In this document: positions 1-4,864 of the stretch, one piece after another | Position numbering within the stretch: the stretch's first letter is position 1 | How the letters are laid out: the number at the start of each line of letters is the position of its first letter | Program-made: the position numbers and the translations under genes | Source of the DNA: Streptosporangiaceae bacterium | Lineage (GTDB): Bacteria; Actinomycetota; Actinomycetes; Streptosporangiales; Streptosporangiaceae | Reading direction: 5' to 3' | DNA length: 5,897 nt | Assembly (NCBI GenBank): GCA_030041195.1 | Contig: JASHOI010000755.1 | Span: forward strand, 1 to 5,897 | The notes under the pieces: generated by a model | The model's input: the letters and a program-made list of their open reading frames with translations, nothing else | The model's database searches: none | Told to the model about the DNA's origin: nothing

Positions 1-42
1 TTCGCATCGAGGGGGTCAGGGGTTCAAATCCCCTCAGCTCCA
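1..42 (+). tRNA. tRNA-Ala(CGC), 3' half (5' half lies left of the window)
   Basis: The window opens at tRNA nucleotide 32. Positions 1-7 (TTCGCAT) are the anticodon loop, with U33 and anticodon CGC, which reads the alanine codon GCG. Positions 8-12 (CGAGG) are the 3' strand of the anticodon stem and 13-17 the variable loop. The T arm is perfect: AGGGG (18-22), loop TTCAAAT, CCCCT (30-34). Positions 35-41 (CAGCTCC) are the 3' acceptor strand. It places U at position 70, the alanine identity element when paired with G3, and A42 is the discriminator. The next bases are CCC, so the CCA tail is not exactly encoded. The 5' half cannot be seen, so whether the gene is intact is inferred from the perfect T stem and the terminator that follows. 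Confidence 0.85.
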
Positions 43-44
43 CC
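1..44 (+). repeat. Direct repeat copy 1: attachment site (attL-like) within tRNA-Ala
   Basis: These 44 bases match 1989-2032 at 42 positions; the differences are G4 versus T1992 and G20 versus A2008. The identity begins at or beyond the window edge and runs from the anticodon loop to just past the discriminator base. That is the usual attB segment of tyrosine integrases that insert into tRNA genes, because integration then rebuilds the tRNA 3' end. This copy keeps all T-stem pairs and its terminator, so it is probably the copy attached to the working tRNA. Confidence 0.8.
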
Positions 45-53
45 CAGGTTCGA

Positions 54-84
54 GGCCGGTTGTCAACTAGCAACCGGCCCTTTT
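54..84 (+). terminator. Intrinsic terminator of the tRNA-Ala gene
   Basis: A perfect 9-bp stem, GGCCGGTTG (54-62) with CAACCGGCC (71-79), has an 8-nt loop (63-70) and is followed by C and four T residues (81-84). It lies 11 bases after the discriminator base and on the tRNA strand, so it most likely ends the tRNA transcript. Confidence 0.85.
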
Positions 85-408
85 GATCTTCCGGCAGCAG
101 CAAACGCCAGTCGCCGGACGACGACGTACGGCTGGGGTCGCGGTCGGCGGGGCGGCCACGAAGCGCCCATCGGACTCTCGCCGCAACCGGGCTGGCAGTT
201 CCGCCTTAGCACCCTGCGGTGCACGGCGGGCTGCCGCGCCCGTGCGTACCGCCCATCACGTACGTGCGTTGCTGAGCAGCCCCGCGACCTCGCTGTGCAG
301 CCCGTACGTCGCAGAACCGCTTTGCGACCTTCCTACCAGCAGAACGGACCAGCGGAGTGTGCGGTCGCAGTTGTTCTGATGGTAAACGTTACCCTTATTA
401 TCACGAAA
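85..408. other. Gene-poor stretch between tRNA terminator and the first cargo gene
   Basis: I see no convincing gene here. Open frames exist on both strands, but they are rich in Arg, Ala and Pro, as expected of G+C-rich noncoding DNA, and lack ribosome binding sites. I specifically looked for an integrase C-terminus on the minus strand, where many tRNA-targeting elements keep it, and did not see the H-x-L-R-H...Y pattern. A short inverted repeat, GGTAA-ACG-TTACC, lies at 381-393, just beyond the stop of the minus-strand gene. Confidence 0.5.
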
Positions 409-1134
409 TCACCTGCCAAAGGTAACTGAAATGCCGCCCGTTCCCTTCACTGCGAAAGGAAGTCCAGCACTAATTTCGAGGCTCGCTGACCACTGCTTAA
501 CGCTGGTCAGGCTAGCCAACGCAGTCCAGAACGGGACGTATGCTTTCGCAAATTTATCCTGAATCGCTCGGATTATTTCACCATCTCCATCGCTCGCTCG
601 TGCCTTGGATTCCAGCTCGTCGTCTGAGTCTTTCCAGATCAGGACGACGACAAGAGCCTGGCTCGGCTGCACATTGGGGCCTTGGGCAACGAGTTCATCT
701 AGCTTACTAACTGCCCTGTCGATCAATGCTTTAACGGCCGTTCTCATTTCTTTCGGTAGACACGATAGCTCTTCAGAGACATCTAACAACTCATGAATCC
801 TGGCTTGTGCATCACGCGCATCCTTGCTCTGGTCAACGCCCAACTTGGATGCCTCGCCGGGGCCATCAGAGTCCTCAGCTGGCCGGTCGCGGAGCTCGTC
901 GACCAGATCAGAGTGCTCGGCCGCGGACTGCTTGCGGACGCTTGGGTGCAGAGAACCACTGCTTCCGGGCGGTGCTCGTCCTATTCGATGTCCAGCATCC
1001 TTTATGCCGAGGCCGGTAATCCGTCCCCTGACGGTTTCAGCGTTGGCATAATGCGTGGCCTTGTCGATGTTGTGAACTTCTTGTGTGCCACCGTCAACGG
1101 GAGGCACTTCTCTGGGGGTGTCGAGACCAGCCAT
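409..1134 (-). CDS. Uncharacterised protein of about 241 aa, element cargo
   Basis: I do not recognise a family with confidence. Three parts can be seen. Residues 1-45 include HNIDKATHYANAETV followed by RGRITG, a motif echoed by the broken gene at 1354. Residues 46-115 are a polar, Pro/Gly/Asp-rich linker. Residues 118-150 look like an amphipathic helix or coiled coil (LPKEMRTAVKALIDRAVSKL). Residues 158-241 look like an alpha/beta domain: a strand (ALVVVLIW), two helical stretches, then beta strands ending in a Gly-rich tail (GTGGISVTFG). There is no signal peptide or membrane segment, so it is probably cytoplasmic. I chose ATG at 1134 because it places the shared motif at the same distance from the start as in the second copy and has an AGGCGGA stretch about 10 nt upstream; a TTG at 1200 would add 22 residues. 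The C-terminal strand pattern faintly recalls the trypsin-co-occurring (CU044_2847) family of actinomycetes, but this is a weak resemblance. Its base composition is lower in G+C than the right flank. Confidence 0.6.
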   Translation of the reverse strand: MAGLDTPREVPPVDGGTQEVHNIDKATHYANAETVRGRITGLGIKDAGHRIGRAPPGSSGSLHPSVRKQSAAEHSDLVDELRDRPAEDSDGPGEASKLGVDQSKDARDAQARIHELLDVSEELSCLPKEMRTAVKALIDRAVSKLDELVAQGPNVQPSQALVVVLIWKDSDDELESKARASDGDGEIIRAIQDKFAKAYVPFWTALASLTSVKQWSASLEISAGLPFAVKGTGGISVTFGR

Positions 1135-1353
1135 GTTGCGATCGTCCGCCTGTCCTGCCCGAAAGGCAACTGCGGGTTGGCCACGCAGTCCTGGCCACAA
1201 CCGGCGCCCGGCCTAGGTACCGCGGACGTCCCCAAACTACGTAACTCGCACATTTCGCTAGATACCTTCGGCTGTGACCATGCCTTGTTGACAGAGCATG
1301 CGGCTACGAATGAATCACCGGGTTTCTGGCCTAGGCCGGCGTGCAGCACGAAA
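1135..1353. other. Intergenic region between divergent starts
   Basis: This gap separates the start of the minus-strand 241-aa gene from the start of the + strand gene fragment. It contains an exact TTGACA hexamer on the + strand at 1288-1293. A 17-nt spacer leads to TGAATC at 1311-1316, which is only a weak -10 match. If used, it would start a transcript some 30 nt before the ATG at 1354. No convincing promoter is visible on the minus strand. I call nothing firm here. Confidence 0.3.
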
Positions 1354-1503
1354 ATGCACCAACCGCGCCGACGTTACTCAACTTCATACGAGCTCCATCC
1401 GGCCGCTGGCCAGCGTAAGACCATCAATGACGCAGTGCACTACGCCAATCGGCAGACTGTTGGCTCGGTAGTCCAGCAGGAGACTAGTGCAACAGGAGAG
1501 TTG
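1354..1503 (+). pseudogene. 5' fragment of a gene sharing the N-terminal motif of the 241-aa protein
   Basis: An ATG at 1354 opens a + strand frame whose residues 24-36 read INDAVHYANRQTV. The minus-strand 241-aa protein has IDKATHYANAETV at residues 23-35, so 9 of 13 residues agree at nearly the same distance from the start. The + copy continues with GSVVQQETSATGELS and then enters DNA that codes convincingly for the ABM gene on the opposite strand. The frame stays open to 1950, but that part is antisense to a well-supported gene and should not be read as protein. The likely history is a second member of the same family whose body was replaced or lost, leaving about 50 codons. There is no good Shine-Dalgarno sequence before the ATG. 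A short functional peptide is possible but unsupported. Confidence 0.4.
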
Positions 1504-1809
1504 TCAGTATTCGGCGTTCGACACAACGCTCTCTGTGAACGGGATGACAACAGTCATCTCTTCCGTCATGCGTATGAACTCGCCCAATTTCTTAAACGGG
1601 TCATTCATCTTGTGGAGTTCGAAGGCTTCCGCATCTTTGTAAGCCTCATAAAGGTACATCACGCCAGGTTCTTGTTCGACCTCCCATACGTCGAATCGCA
1701 ATGTCCCGGGCTCACTGCCCCTGGCCACCTCGGCGTCCCATCGCAAGAACGCCAGCATCTCAGATCGCATCCCGGCCTTGACAACGATCCTTACAAGCGT
1801 GCCATGCAT
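1504..1809 (-). CDS. ABM-domain protein, putative quinol monooxygenase (YgiN-like)
   Basis: This 101-aa protein has the length and layout of the antibiotic biosynthesis monooxygenase (ABM) fold, a dimeric ferredoxin-like beta barrel. It opens with the strand GTLVRIVVKAG and has the helix MLAFLRWDAEVARGSEPG (18-35) leading into the strand TLRFDVWEV. The family-typical block YLYEAYKDAEAFELHKMNDPF spans 52-72, with E55, Y57, D59, F63 and H66. It then ends with a final helix and strand (TVVIPF). Known relatives oxidise quinols or polyketide aromatics without a cofactor, or act as small stress proteins; the substrate here is unknown. The start is secured by GGAGGAG six bases or so before the ATG. 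It lies inside the tRNA-flanked element, has low G+C for this genome, and is separated from the other minus-strand gene, so it is probably transcribed on its own. Confidence 0.85.
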   Translation of the reverse strand: MHGTLVRIVVKAGMRSEMLAFLRWDAEVARGSEPGTLRFDVWEVEQEPGVMYLYEAYKDAEAFELHKMNDPFKKLGEFIRMTEEMTVVIPFTESVVSNAEY

Positions 1810-1813
1810 CAGA

Positions 1814-1820
1814 CTCCTCC
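1814..1820 (-). promoter_or_regulatory. Ribosome binding site of the ABM gene
   Basis: On the minus strand GGAGGAG stands just upstream of the ATG at 1809, with 6 nt between GGAGG and the start codon. It is the strongest Shine-Dalgarno match in the element and fixes the start of the gene. Confidence 0.8.
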
Positions 1821-1988
1821 GGACGTCGTGGGATCACCACCGACTCTAGCTGGCGCGTCCTCGGATTCTCCCCGGCGACAAAATGCAGCAGCAAAGTGCA
1901 GCGACCACAGCGGACCGCAACAGCTCTATGTGACTGCTAAGGGTCTTTGACCTGCGCCGACGACTCCTATTGACCACTGTGCGACTAG
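1821..1988. other. Noncoding stretch between the ABM gene and the second att copy
   Basis: No gene is supported here. The open minus-strand frame at 1846-2031 starts with MELRGFEPLTPSM, a familiar false protein produced by reading a tRNA 3' end backwards. The five bases before the repeat (1984-1988, ACTAG) agree at three positions with the anticodon-stem strand CCTCG that the tRNA would need. Repeat homology may therefore extend slightly further left in a decayed form. Confidence 0.4.
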
Positions 1989-2032
1989 TTCTCATCGAGG
2001 GGGTCAGAGGTTCAAATCCCCTCAGCTCCACC
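1989..2032 (+). repeat. Direct repeat copy 2: displaced tRNA-Ala 3' half (attR-like)
   Basis: This is the second copy of the tRNA 3' half, followed by A2033 so that CCA is encoded. It has no recognisable 5' tRNA half. T1992 turns the anticodon position into CTC, and A2008 faces C2020 and breaks the middle pair of the T stem, so it cannot form a normal tRNA. Both changes fit a displaced original 3' end released from selection after integration. Confidence 0.8.
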
Positions 2033-2044
2033 AGTGAGCTTTTT
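2024..2044 (+). terminator. Weak hairpin with T run overlapping the displaced tRNA end
   Basis: AGCTC (2024-2028) can pair with GAGCT (2036-2040) around a 7-nt loop and is followed by four more T residues (2041-2044). The stem is only 5 bp. It could act as a modest terminator at the element border or be coincidence. Confidence 0.3.
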
Positions 2045-2412
2045 CATCTTGGGATATCGTGGGGCTTGAAGGACGCAGCAGCGGAGTTTTGCGCAGGATG
2101 TGCCAAGTCTTGAGCTGGGGGTTGGCGCGCTCGGCTGGGGGATCGTAGCTGAGCGTGGACGCGGTTGGCGTCCTTTTGGGACGCGGGCTTGTTCCGCCCC
2201 CGGTACGGGGTGAGGATGTGGTCCCGAGCGCCGTGACAGCCCTTGTCGGCCAAGGTGATCAGCCCAGCGGTGGCCAGCTCGCGGATGATGTCCCAGATCC
2301 GGGTGGCGGTCAGGTCATGGGTGGCCCGCGCGGGTTCCCGGTTTGGTGCCGGTGCCCGAGTTCCATTCTGGCGTTCCTGTACCTGCACGCGGCGGTCATC
2401 GCGCTGTCAGCG
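2044..2412 (-). pseudogene. IS5-type DDE transposase, C-terminal remnant in two frames
   Basis: The minus strand encodes THDLTATRIWDIIRELATAG then LITLADKGCHGA, matching the HDLTAAR...ADKGYQGA core of IS5-family (DDE_Tnp_4 / HARBI1-like) transposases of actinomycetes. It includes the second catalytic Asp of the DDE triad (in HDLT). A basic stretch, TPYRGRNKPASQKDANRVHAQ, follows and also belongs to the family. Near a run of five G at 2137-2141 the frame shifts. ERANPQLKTWHILRK, holding the expected catalytic Glu (codon 2130-2132), is read one base out of phase. The first catalytic Asp and the N-terminal half are missing, and no terminal inverted repeats are visible. About 120 codons remain of a protein that is usually roughly twice that long. 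It is dead, lies directly against the second tRNA copy, and ends beside the stop codon of the upstream minus-strand ORF. Confidence 0.8.
2402..2412. repeat. 11-bp palindrome at the transposase/ORF junction
   Basis: CGCTG (2402-2406) and CAGCG (2408-2412) are perfect inverted arms around a single T. The palindrome sits two bases from the stop codon of the minus-strand ORF at 2414, where the transposase homology begins. It could be a small terminator stem or junction scar. No T run follows it. Confidence 0.3.
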
Positions 2413-2413
2413 A

Positions 2414-2932
2414 TCAAGTGCTGGCCTGGTTCATGCCCTGGCTCCGGGACAACCGCATGGCACCCCAGAACCTTTCTGGATTGTGCGGAAAGACGACCTC
2501 GTCAAAGTGCAGCGTGATCCTGGGATCAGGCGGAAGAGCCATCCTGCGGCGCAGCCGCGGGCTCTCGGCCGGACTGACATCGAGCCGGTAACCGACGAGT
2601 ATGCGGGTTTGCGGATCTGCAGAACGAAGATGCTCCAGCGAGACCGGCACTTCAGGAAGCTCCGATGCTCTGCGAAGCTCGTCGTCCGATGTGAGCTCCG
2701 CTATCTCGCGGATGTCCTCGCGGAATTTCGGCATCAGGCGGGTCGTGGTCTCATAGACGCCACCAGTCCGCTCGAGTACGTCTCCAAGAACAACACCCGG
2801 TTCAACAAGCATGTCCTGCCCAATACCGGCGGGCCGGTATCTGCCAGGGCGCCACGTGATCGCGGCCTTGTAGATCTTCATCATCGGATGGTCAGGCCTG
2901 AGGACCTCCGCGTATGTTCTGAAGGTCGCCAC
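2414..2932 (-). CDS. Uncharacterised 172-aa protein
   Basis: I do not recognise this protein. It looks like real coding sequence: a balanced, charged composition, no low-complexity runs, no membrane segments and no signal peptide. Landmarks are KIYKAAITWRPGRY (19-32), a Gly/Val-rich stretch DMLVEPGVVLGDVL (40-53), an acidic helical region KFREDIREIAELTSDDELRR (69-88), and a C-terminal part with LHFDEVVFPHNPERFWGAM (141-159). The GTG start at 2932 is supported by AGGTGG six bases upstream; ATG codons at 2884 and 2881 lack such a site. The stop falls only a few bases from the start of the transposase remnant, so the last residues (GMNQAST) may have been created by insertion and the natural C-terminus may be lost. 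It has no obvious operon partner. Confidence 0.6.
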   Translation of the reverse strand: MATFRTYAEVLRPDHPMMKIYKAAITWRPGRYRPAGIGQDMLVEPGVVLGDVLERTGGVYETTTRLMPKFREDIREIAELTSDDELRRASELPEVPVSLEHLRSADPQTRILVGYRLDVSPAESPRLRRRMALPPDPRITLHFDEVVFPHNPERFWGAMRLSRSQGMNQAST

Positions 2933-2938
2933 CGGGCA

Positions 2939-2944
2939 CCACCT
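2939..2944 (-). promoter_or_regulatory. Ribosome binding site deciding the GTG start at 2932
   Basis: On the minus strand AGGTGG lies six bases before GTG (2932-2930). The downstream ATG candidates have no comparable site, so this chooses the longer form of the 172-aa protein. Confidence 0.5.
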
Positions 2945-3167
2945 GGACTACTTTCCTCACACGAAGTAACAGGCGCCGTGAGACTTTTGCCTGCACCCGG
3001 ACACCTCCAGTCTGTCACGCACATGGCCGACATTGAACCGCTGCCGCCCATCCCGGCAGTCTCATCCCCGGCACGGAGGACCGGCAGTGCCGCGTGAATC
3101 GTGGTTAGCGGAAACGCCAGTCCCGTTTCAACGCAGCGCAGGGAGGGGCGCTAGGCGCGAAGTGTCC
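2945..3167. other. Noncoding stretch upstream of the DJ-1/PfpI remnant
   Basis: No gene, promoter or terminator is convincing here. The missing N-terminal part of the DJ-1/PfpI gene should lie here, but none of the three + frames contains the expected VVPGG-type sequence. Confidence 0.4.
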
Positions 3168-3551
3168 AACCCCGCCGTCATCAACTGGGTTCGCGCGACC
3201 TCCGCGACCGTGGCCTGGACAACCAGTGTGTGTACCGGCGCACTGTTGCTGCACGAGGCCGACCCTGCGCGCGGTCAGCGCGTAGCAACACACCGCGACT
3301 TCGAGGACGCTCTGCAAGAGCGCGGCGACATCACGGTGGTCCGGGACGCCCGGTACGTAGTCGACGGCAATCTAGTGACCAGCCAGGGAGTCTCGGCCGG
3401 GATAGACATGGCCTTGTGGCTCGTCGGGCGCATCCACGGCAGGGAGCACGCGCGGGCGGTCCGCCGCGATATCCAGTACGAGCCCGCGCCGCCCTACATG
3501 GCTGACGAGCCAGGCCCGGTATCCAGCATCGGCTCCAGCTCACCCAGCTGA
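3168..3551 (+). pseudogene. DJ-1/PfpI-family protein, N-terminally truncated
   Basis: From NPAVINWVRATSATVAWTTS the frame matches the C-terminal two thirds of bacterial DJ-1/PfpI (ThiJ-like) proteins. It includes the nucleophile elbow SVCTGALLL with its Cys, TVVRDARYVVDGNLVTSQGV, then SAGIDMALWLVGRIHGREHA and the closing PAPPY...DEPGP. Full-length relatives are about 200-230 aa and begin with a beta strand, a conserved acidic residue and a VVPGG segment. None of that is present: upstream codons in this frame back to a TTG at 3033 give Arg/Pro/Ser-rich nonsense, and I found no N-terminal piece in the other two frames. Inside the kept part, ATHR replaces the usual TTHW, and EADPARG replaces the usual EAGLLxG. 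The gene is therefore probably dead, its 5' end removed by a deletion or rearrangement near 3165. It converges on the VOC gene. Confidence 0.75.
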
Positions 3552-3600
3552 CCAGCCTCGGCCAGCAACGCTCCCGCGAAACCGCAGCCCGCGACGCTGA

Positions 3601-3625
3601 CCCCGCCGACCTGTGCGTTGCGGGG
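3601..3625. terminator. Possible stem-loop between convergent genes
   Basis: CCCCGC (3601-3606) pairs with GCGGGG (3620-3625) across a 13-nt loop. It lies between the + strand DJ-1 remnant and the end of the minus-strand VOC gene. There is no T run on either side, so terminator activity is only suggested by position. Confidence 0.3.
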
Positions 3626-3632
3626 ATGGAGG

Positions 3633-4043
3633 TCAGGGGCCGTACCTCGCCTTGGCTTCGGGGGTGATGGGGGTGAAGAGGTTGACCAGTCCGCCGTCGG
3701 GGTCGCGCAGGATCATCGAGCGGTTGCCCCATGGCATGTCGGCTGGGTCCAGCACGATCTCGGGGACCGTCTGGGGGACGAGGCCTTTGACTCGCTCCCA
3801 CGCCGCGTCGACGTCGTCGACGCGCAGGTCGATAGTGATGGAGCCGTTGCGGCCGGGCACCGGGGCGGCGTCGCCGAGCATCGCCAGCGTCGCCGGGGCG
3901 GCGATGGCAATGGTTCCGGTCGGCGTGCGGAGTTCGGCGAAGACCGGGAGGGGCCGGGTGGCGGGCAGGCCGGTCACCTGCTCCCAGAAGGTGGTGAGGC
4001 GCTCGACGTCGTTGGTGATCACCCGGACTGAGACGAAGTCCAT
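3633..4043 (-). CDS. VOC-family (glyoxalase/bleomycin-resistance fold) protein
   Basis: This 136-aa protein has the paired beta-alpha-beta-beta-beta layout of the vicinal oxygen chelate fold. The first module runs from MDFVSVRVITNDVERLTTFW through PVFAELRTPTGTIAI. The second runs from GSITIDLRVDDVDAAWERV through DMPWGNRSMILRDPDGGLVN to LF. The closing PWGNRSMxLRDPDGxLVNLF block is typical of actinobacterial VOC proteins annotated as glyoxalase or bleomycin resistance. The usual metal-ligand His of the first strand is not evident, and the final Glu position reads Asn121, so this may bind a ligand without metal catalysis; that is inference. The ATG is preceded by GAAAGGA at a good distance (4050-4056). 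It starts 53 bp after the SDR stop on the same strand, so the two probably share a transcript, with roles in modifying or sequestering a small, perhaps toxic, molecule. Confidence 0.88.
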   Translation of the reverse strand: MDFVSVRVITNDVERLTTFWEQVTGLPATRPLPVFAELRTPTGTIAIAAPATLAMLGDAAPVPGRNGSITIDLRVDDVDAAWERVKGLVPQTVPEIVLDPADMPWGNRSMILRDPDGGLVNLFTPITPEAKARYGP

Positions 4044-4096
4044 GACAGGTCCTTTCGCTGCTGATGGTGGCGGTGTTGTTGTGGCGATGCTGGTGT

Positions 4097-4864
4097 TCAG
4101 ACGACTAGGCGGCCTCCGTCCACGGGCAGCACGACGCCGTTGACAAAGGACGCGTCGTCGCTGACGAGGAAGTCGATGGTGGCGGCGACCTCTTCCTGCG
4201 CGGCGACCCGCTCGGCTGGGGCCTGGCCCGCGAGGTGGCCGATGAAGTCGCCGAACTGCGCGGTTCCCTCGGTGCTCGTCGGGCCGGGGCTCACCGCGTT
4301 GACTCGCACGCCGCCGCAGCCGAACTCCGCTGCCCAGGTGAGCTCGGCGAGCGCGGCCTTGGTGGCGCCGTACAGGCCCAGGCCGGGGATCGCAACGCTG
4401 GCGGCCGTGCTGATGAGATTGACGACGGCGCCGTGGCCGCGCTCGGCCATGCCCGGGGCGAGCTCGCGCACGAGCAGGTACGGCGCGCGGACGTTGAGCG
4501 CGAAGGCGGCGTCGATGACTTCGGCTGTGATGTCTGCGGTCATGCCGCCGGGCGGATAGGCCGCCGTGTTGTTGACGAGGACGTCGACGCGGCCATCGCC
4601 GGCGTCGAGGGCGGCGTGGGCGAGGTGCAGGACCTGGCCGGCGTCACTGAGGTCAGCGGTGATGGCCTCGGCCCGGCCGCCGGCCGCGCGGATGCCGTTG
4701 ACGATCTCGGCGGCGCGGTCGCTGTCGCGGCCGGCGACGACAACCCGGTGGCCGCGCGCCGCGAGACGGACGGCGGTGGCTCGGCCGATGCCACTTGTGG
4801 AGCCGGTGATGAGAGCGGTGCTGTCGAGGGCGAGCGGGGTGCTGATGCCTGGTGTCGTTGTCAT
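4097..4864 (-). CDS. SDR-family NAD(P)-dependent oxidoreductase
   Basis: At 255 aa it is a full-length classical short-chain dehydrogenase/reductase, a cytoplasmic Rossmann-fold enzyme. Visible motifs are the cofactor loop TGSTSGIG (20-27), DL at 71-72, the NNTA motif (98-101; usually NNAG) and the catalytic set N124, S152, Y165 and K169 (YGATK). Also present are the SPGP turn (192-195) and the C-terminal VNG...VDGG. All catalytic residues are intact. AGRDSD after the second strand, with Arg46 at its end, would suit NADPH, though this is inferred. Substrate is unknown. It begins 62 bp from the divergent WYL regulator and heads a likely operon with the VOC gene. The ATG has only a modest AGGCGA upstream; the TTG and GTG alternatives are less plausible because the Rossmann strand begins at about residue 15. 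Confidence 0.93.
   Translation of the reverse strand: MTTTPGISTPLALDSTALITGSTSGIGRATAVRLAARGHRVVVAGRDSDRAAEIVNGIRAAGGRAEAITADLSDAGQVLHLAHAALDAGDGRVDVLVNNTAAYPPGGMTADITAEVIDAAFALNVRAPYLLVRELAPGMAERGHGAVVNLISTAASVAIPGLGLYGATKAALAELTWAAEFGCGGVRVNAVSPGPTSTEGTAQFGDFIGHLAGQAPAERVAAQEEVAATIDFLVSDDASFVNGVVLPVDGGRLVV

Larger units (their letters stand above)
1..2033. mobile_element. Putative small tRNA-integrated element or remnant, bounded by direct repeats
   Basis: The segment is bounded by two copies of a tRNA-Ala 3' half in direct orientation, the arrangement left by site-specific integration at a tRNA. Its interior is noticeably less G+C-rich than the chromosome at 3633-5897. It carries an unrecognised gene, an ABM-type gene and a broken gene start. 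I found no integrase, excisionase, replication or transfer gene in any frame. It may therefore be a deletion remnant of a larger actinomycete integrative element, a non-autonomous element mobilised in trans, or one member of a tandem array whose mobility genes lie outside the window. The repeat geometry is seen directly; mobility is inferred. Confidence 0.65.

Noticed and set aside
1..42. tmRNA (ssrA) 3' end, which also ends CAGCTCCACCA
   Set aside because: The first seven bases form a proper anticodon loop with CGC followed by a five-base stem strand and five-base variable loop, which fits tRNA-Ala rather than tmRNA.
83..379. + strand frame of 98 aa after the tRNA terminator
   Set aside because: It starts with TTG inside the terminator T run, has no ribosome binding site, and is an Arg/Ala/Ser-rich product typical of G+C-rich noncoding DNA.
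793..1950. Long + strand frame of 385 aa
   Set aside because: It runs antisense to both the 241-aa gene and the ABM gene. Only the short piece from 1354 shows a motif worth keeping.
1846..2031. Minus-strand 61-aa frame beginning MELRGFEPLTPSM
   Set aside because: It is the well-known false protein made by translating a tRNA 3' end backwards; the conserved part is exactly the tRNA repeat.
2243..3097. + strand frame of 284 aa
   Set aside because: It is antisense to the transposase remnant and the 172-aa ORF; composition is irregular and there is no recognisable motif.
3490..3625. Minus-strand piece reading VSVAGCGFAGALLAEAGQL
   Set aside because: It resembles a DJ-1-like elbow by chance but overlaps the true DJ-1/PfpI remnant antisense, has no start site and no further family sequence.
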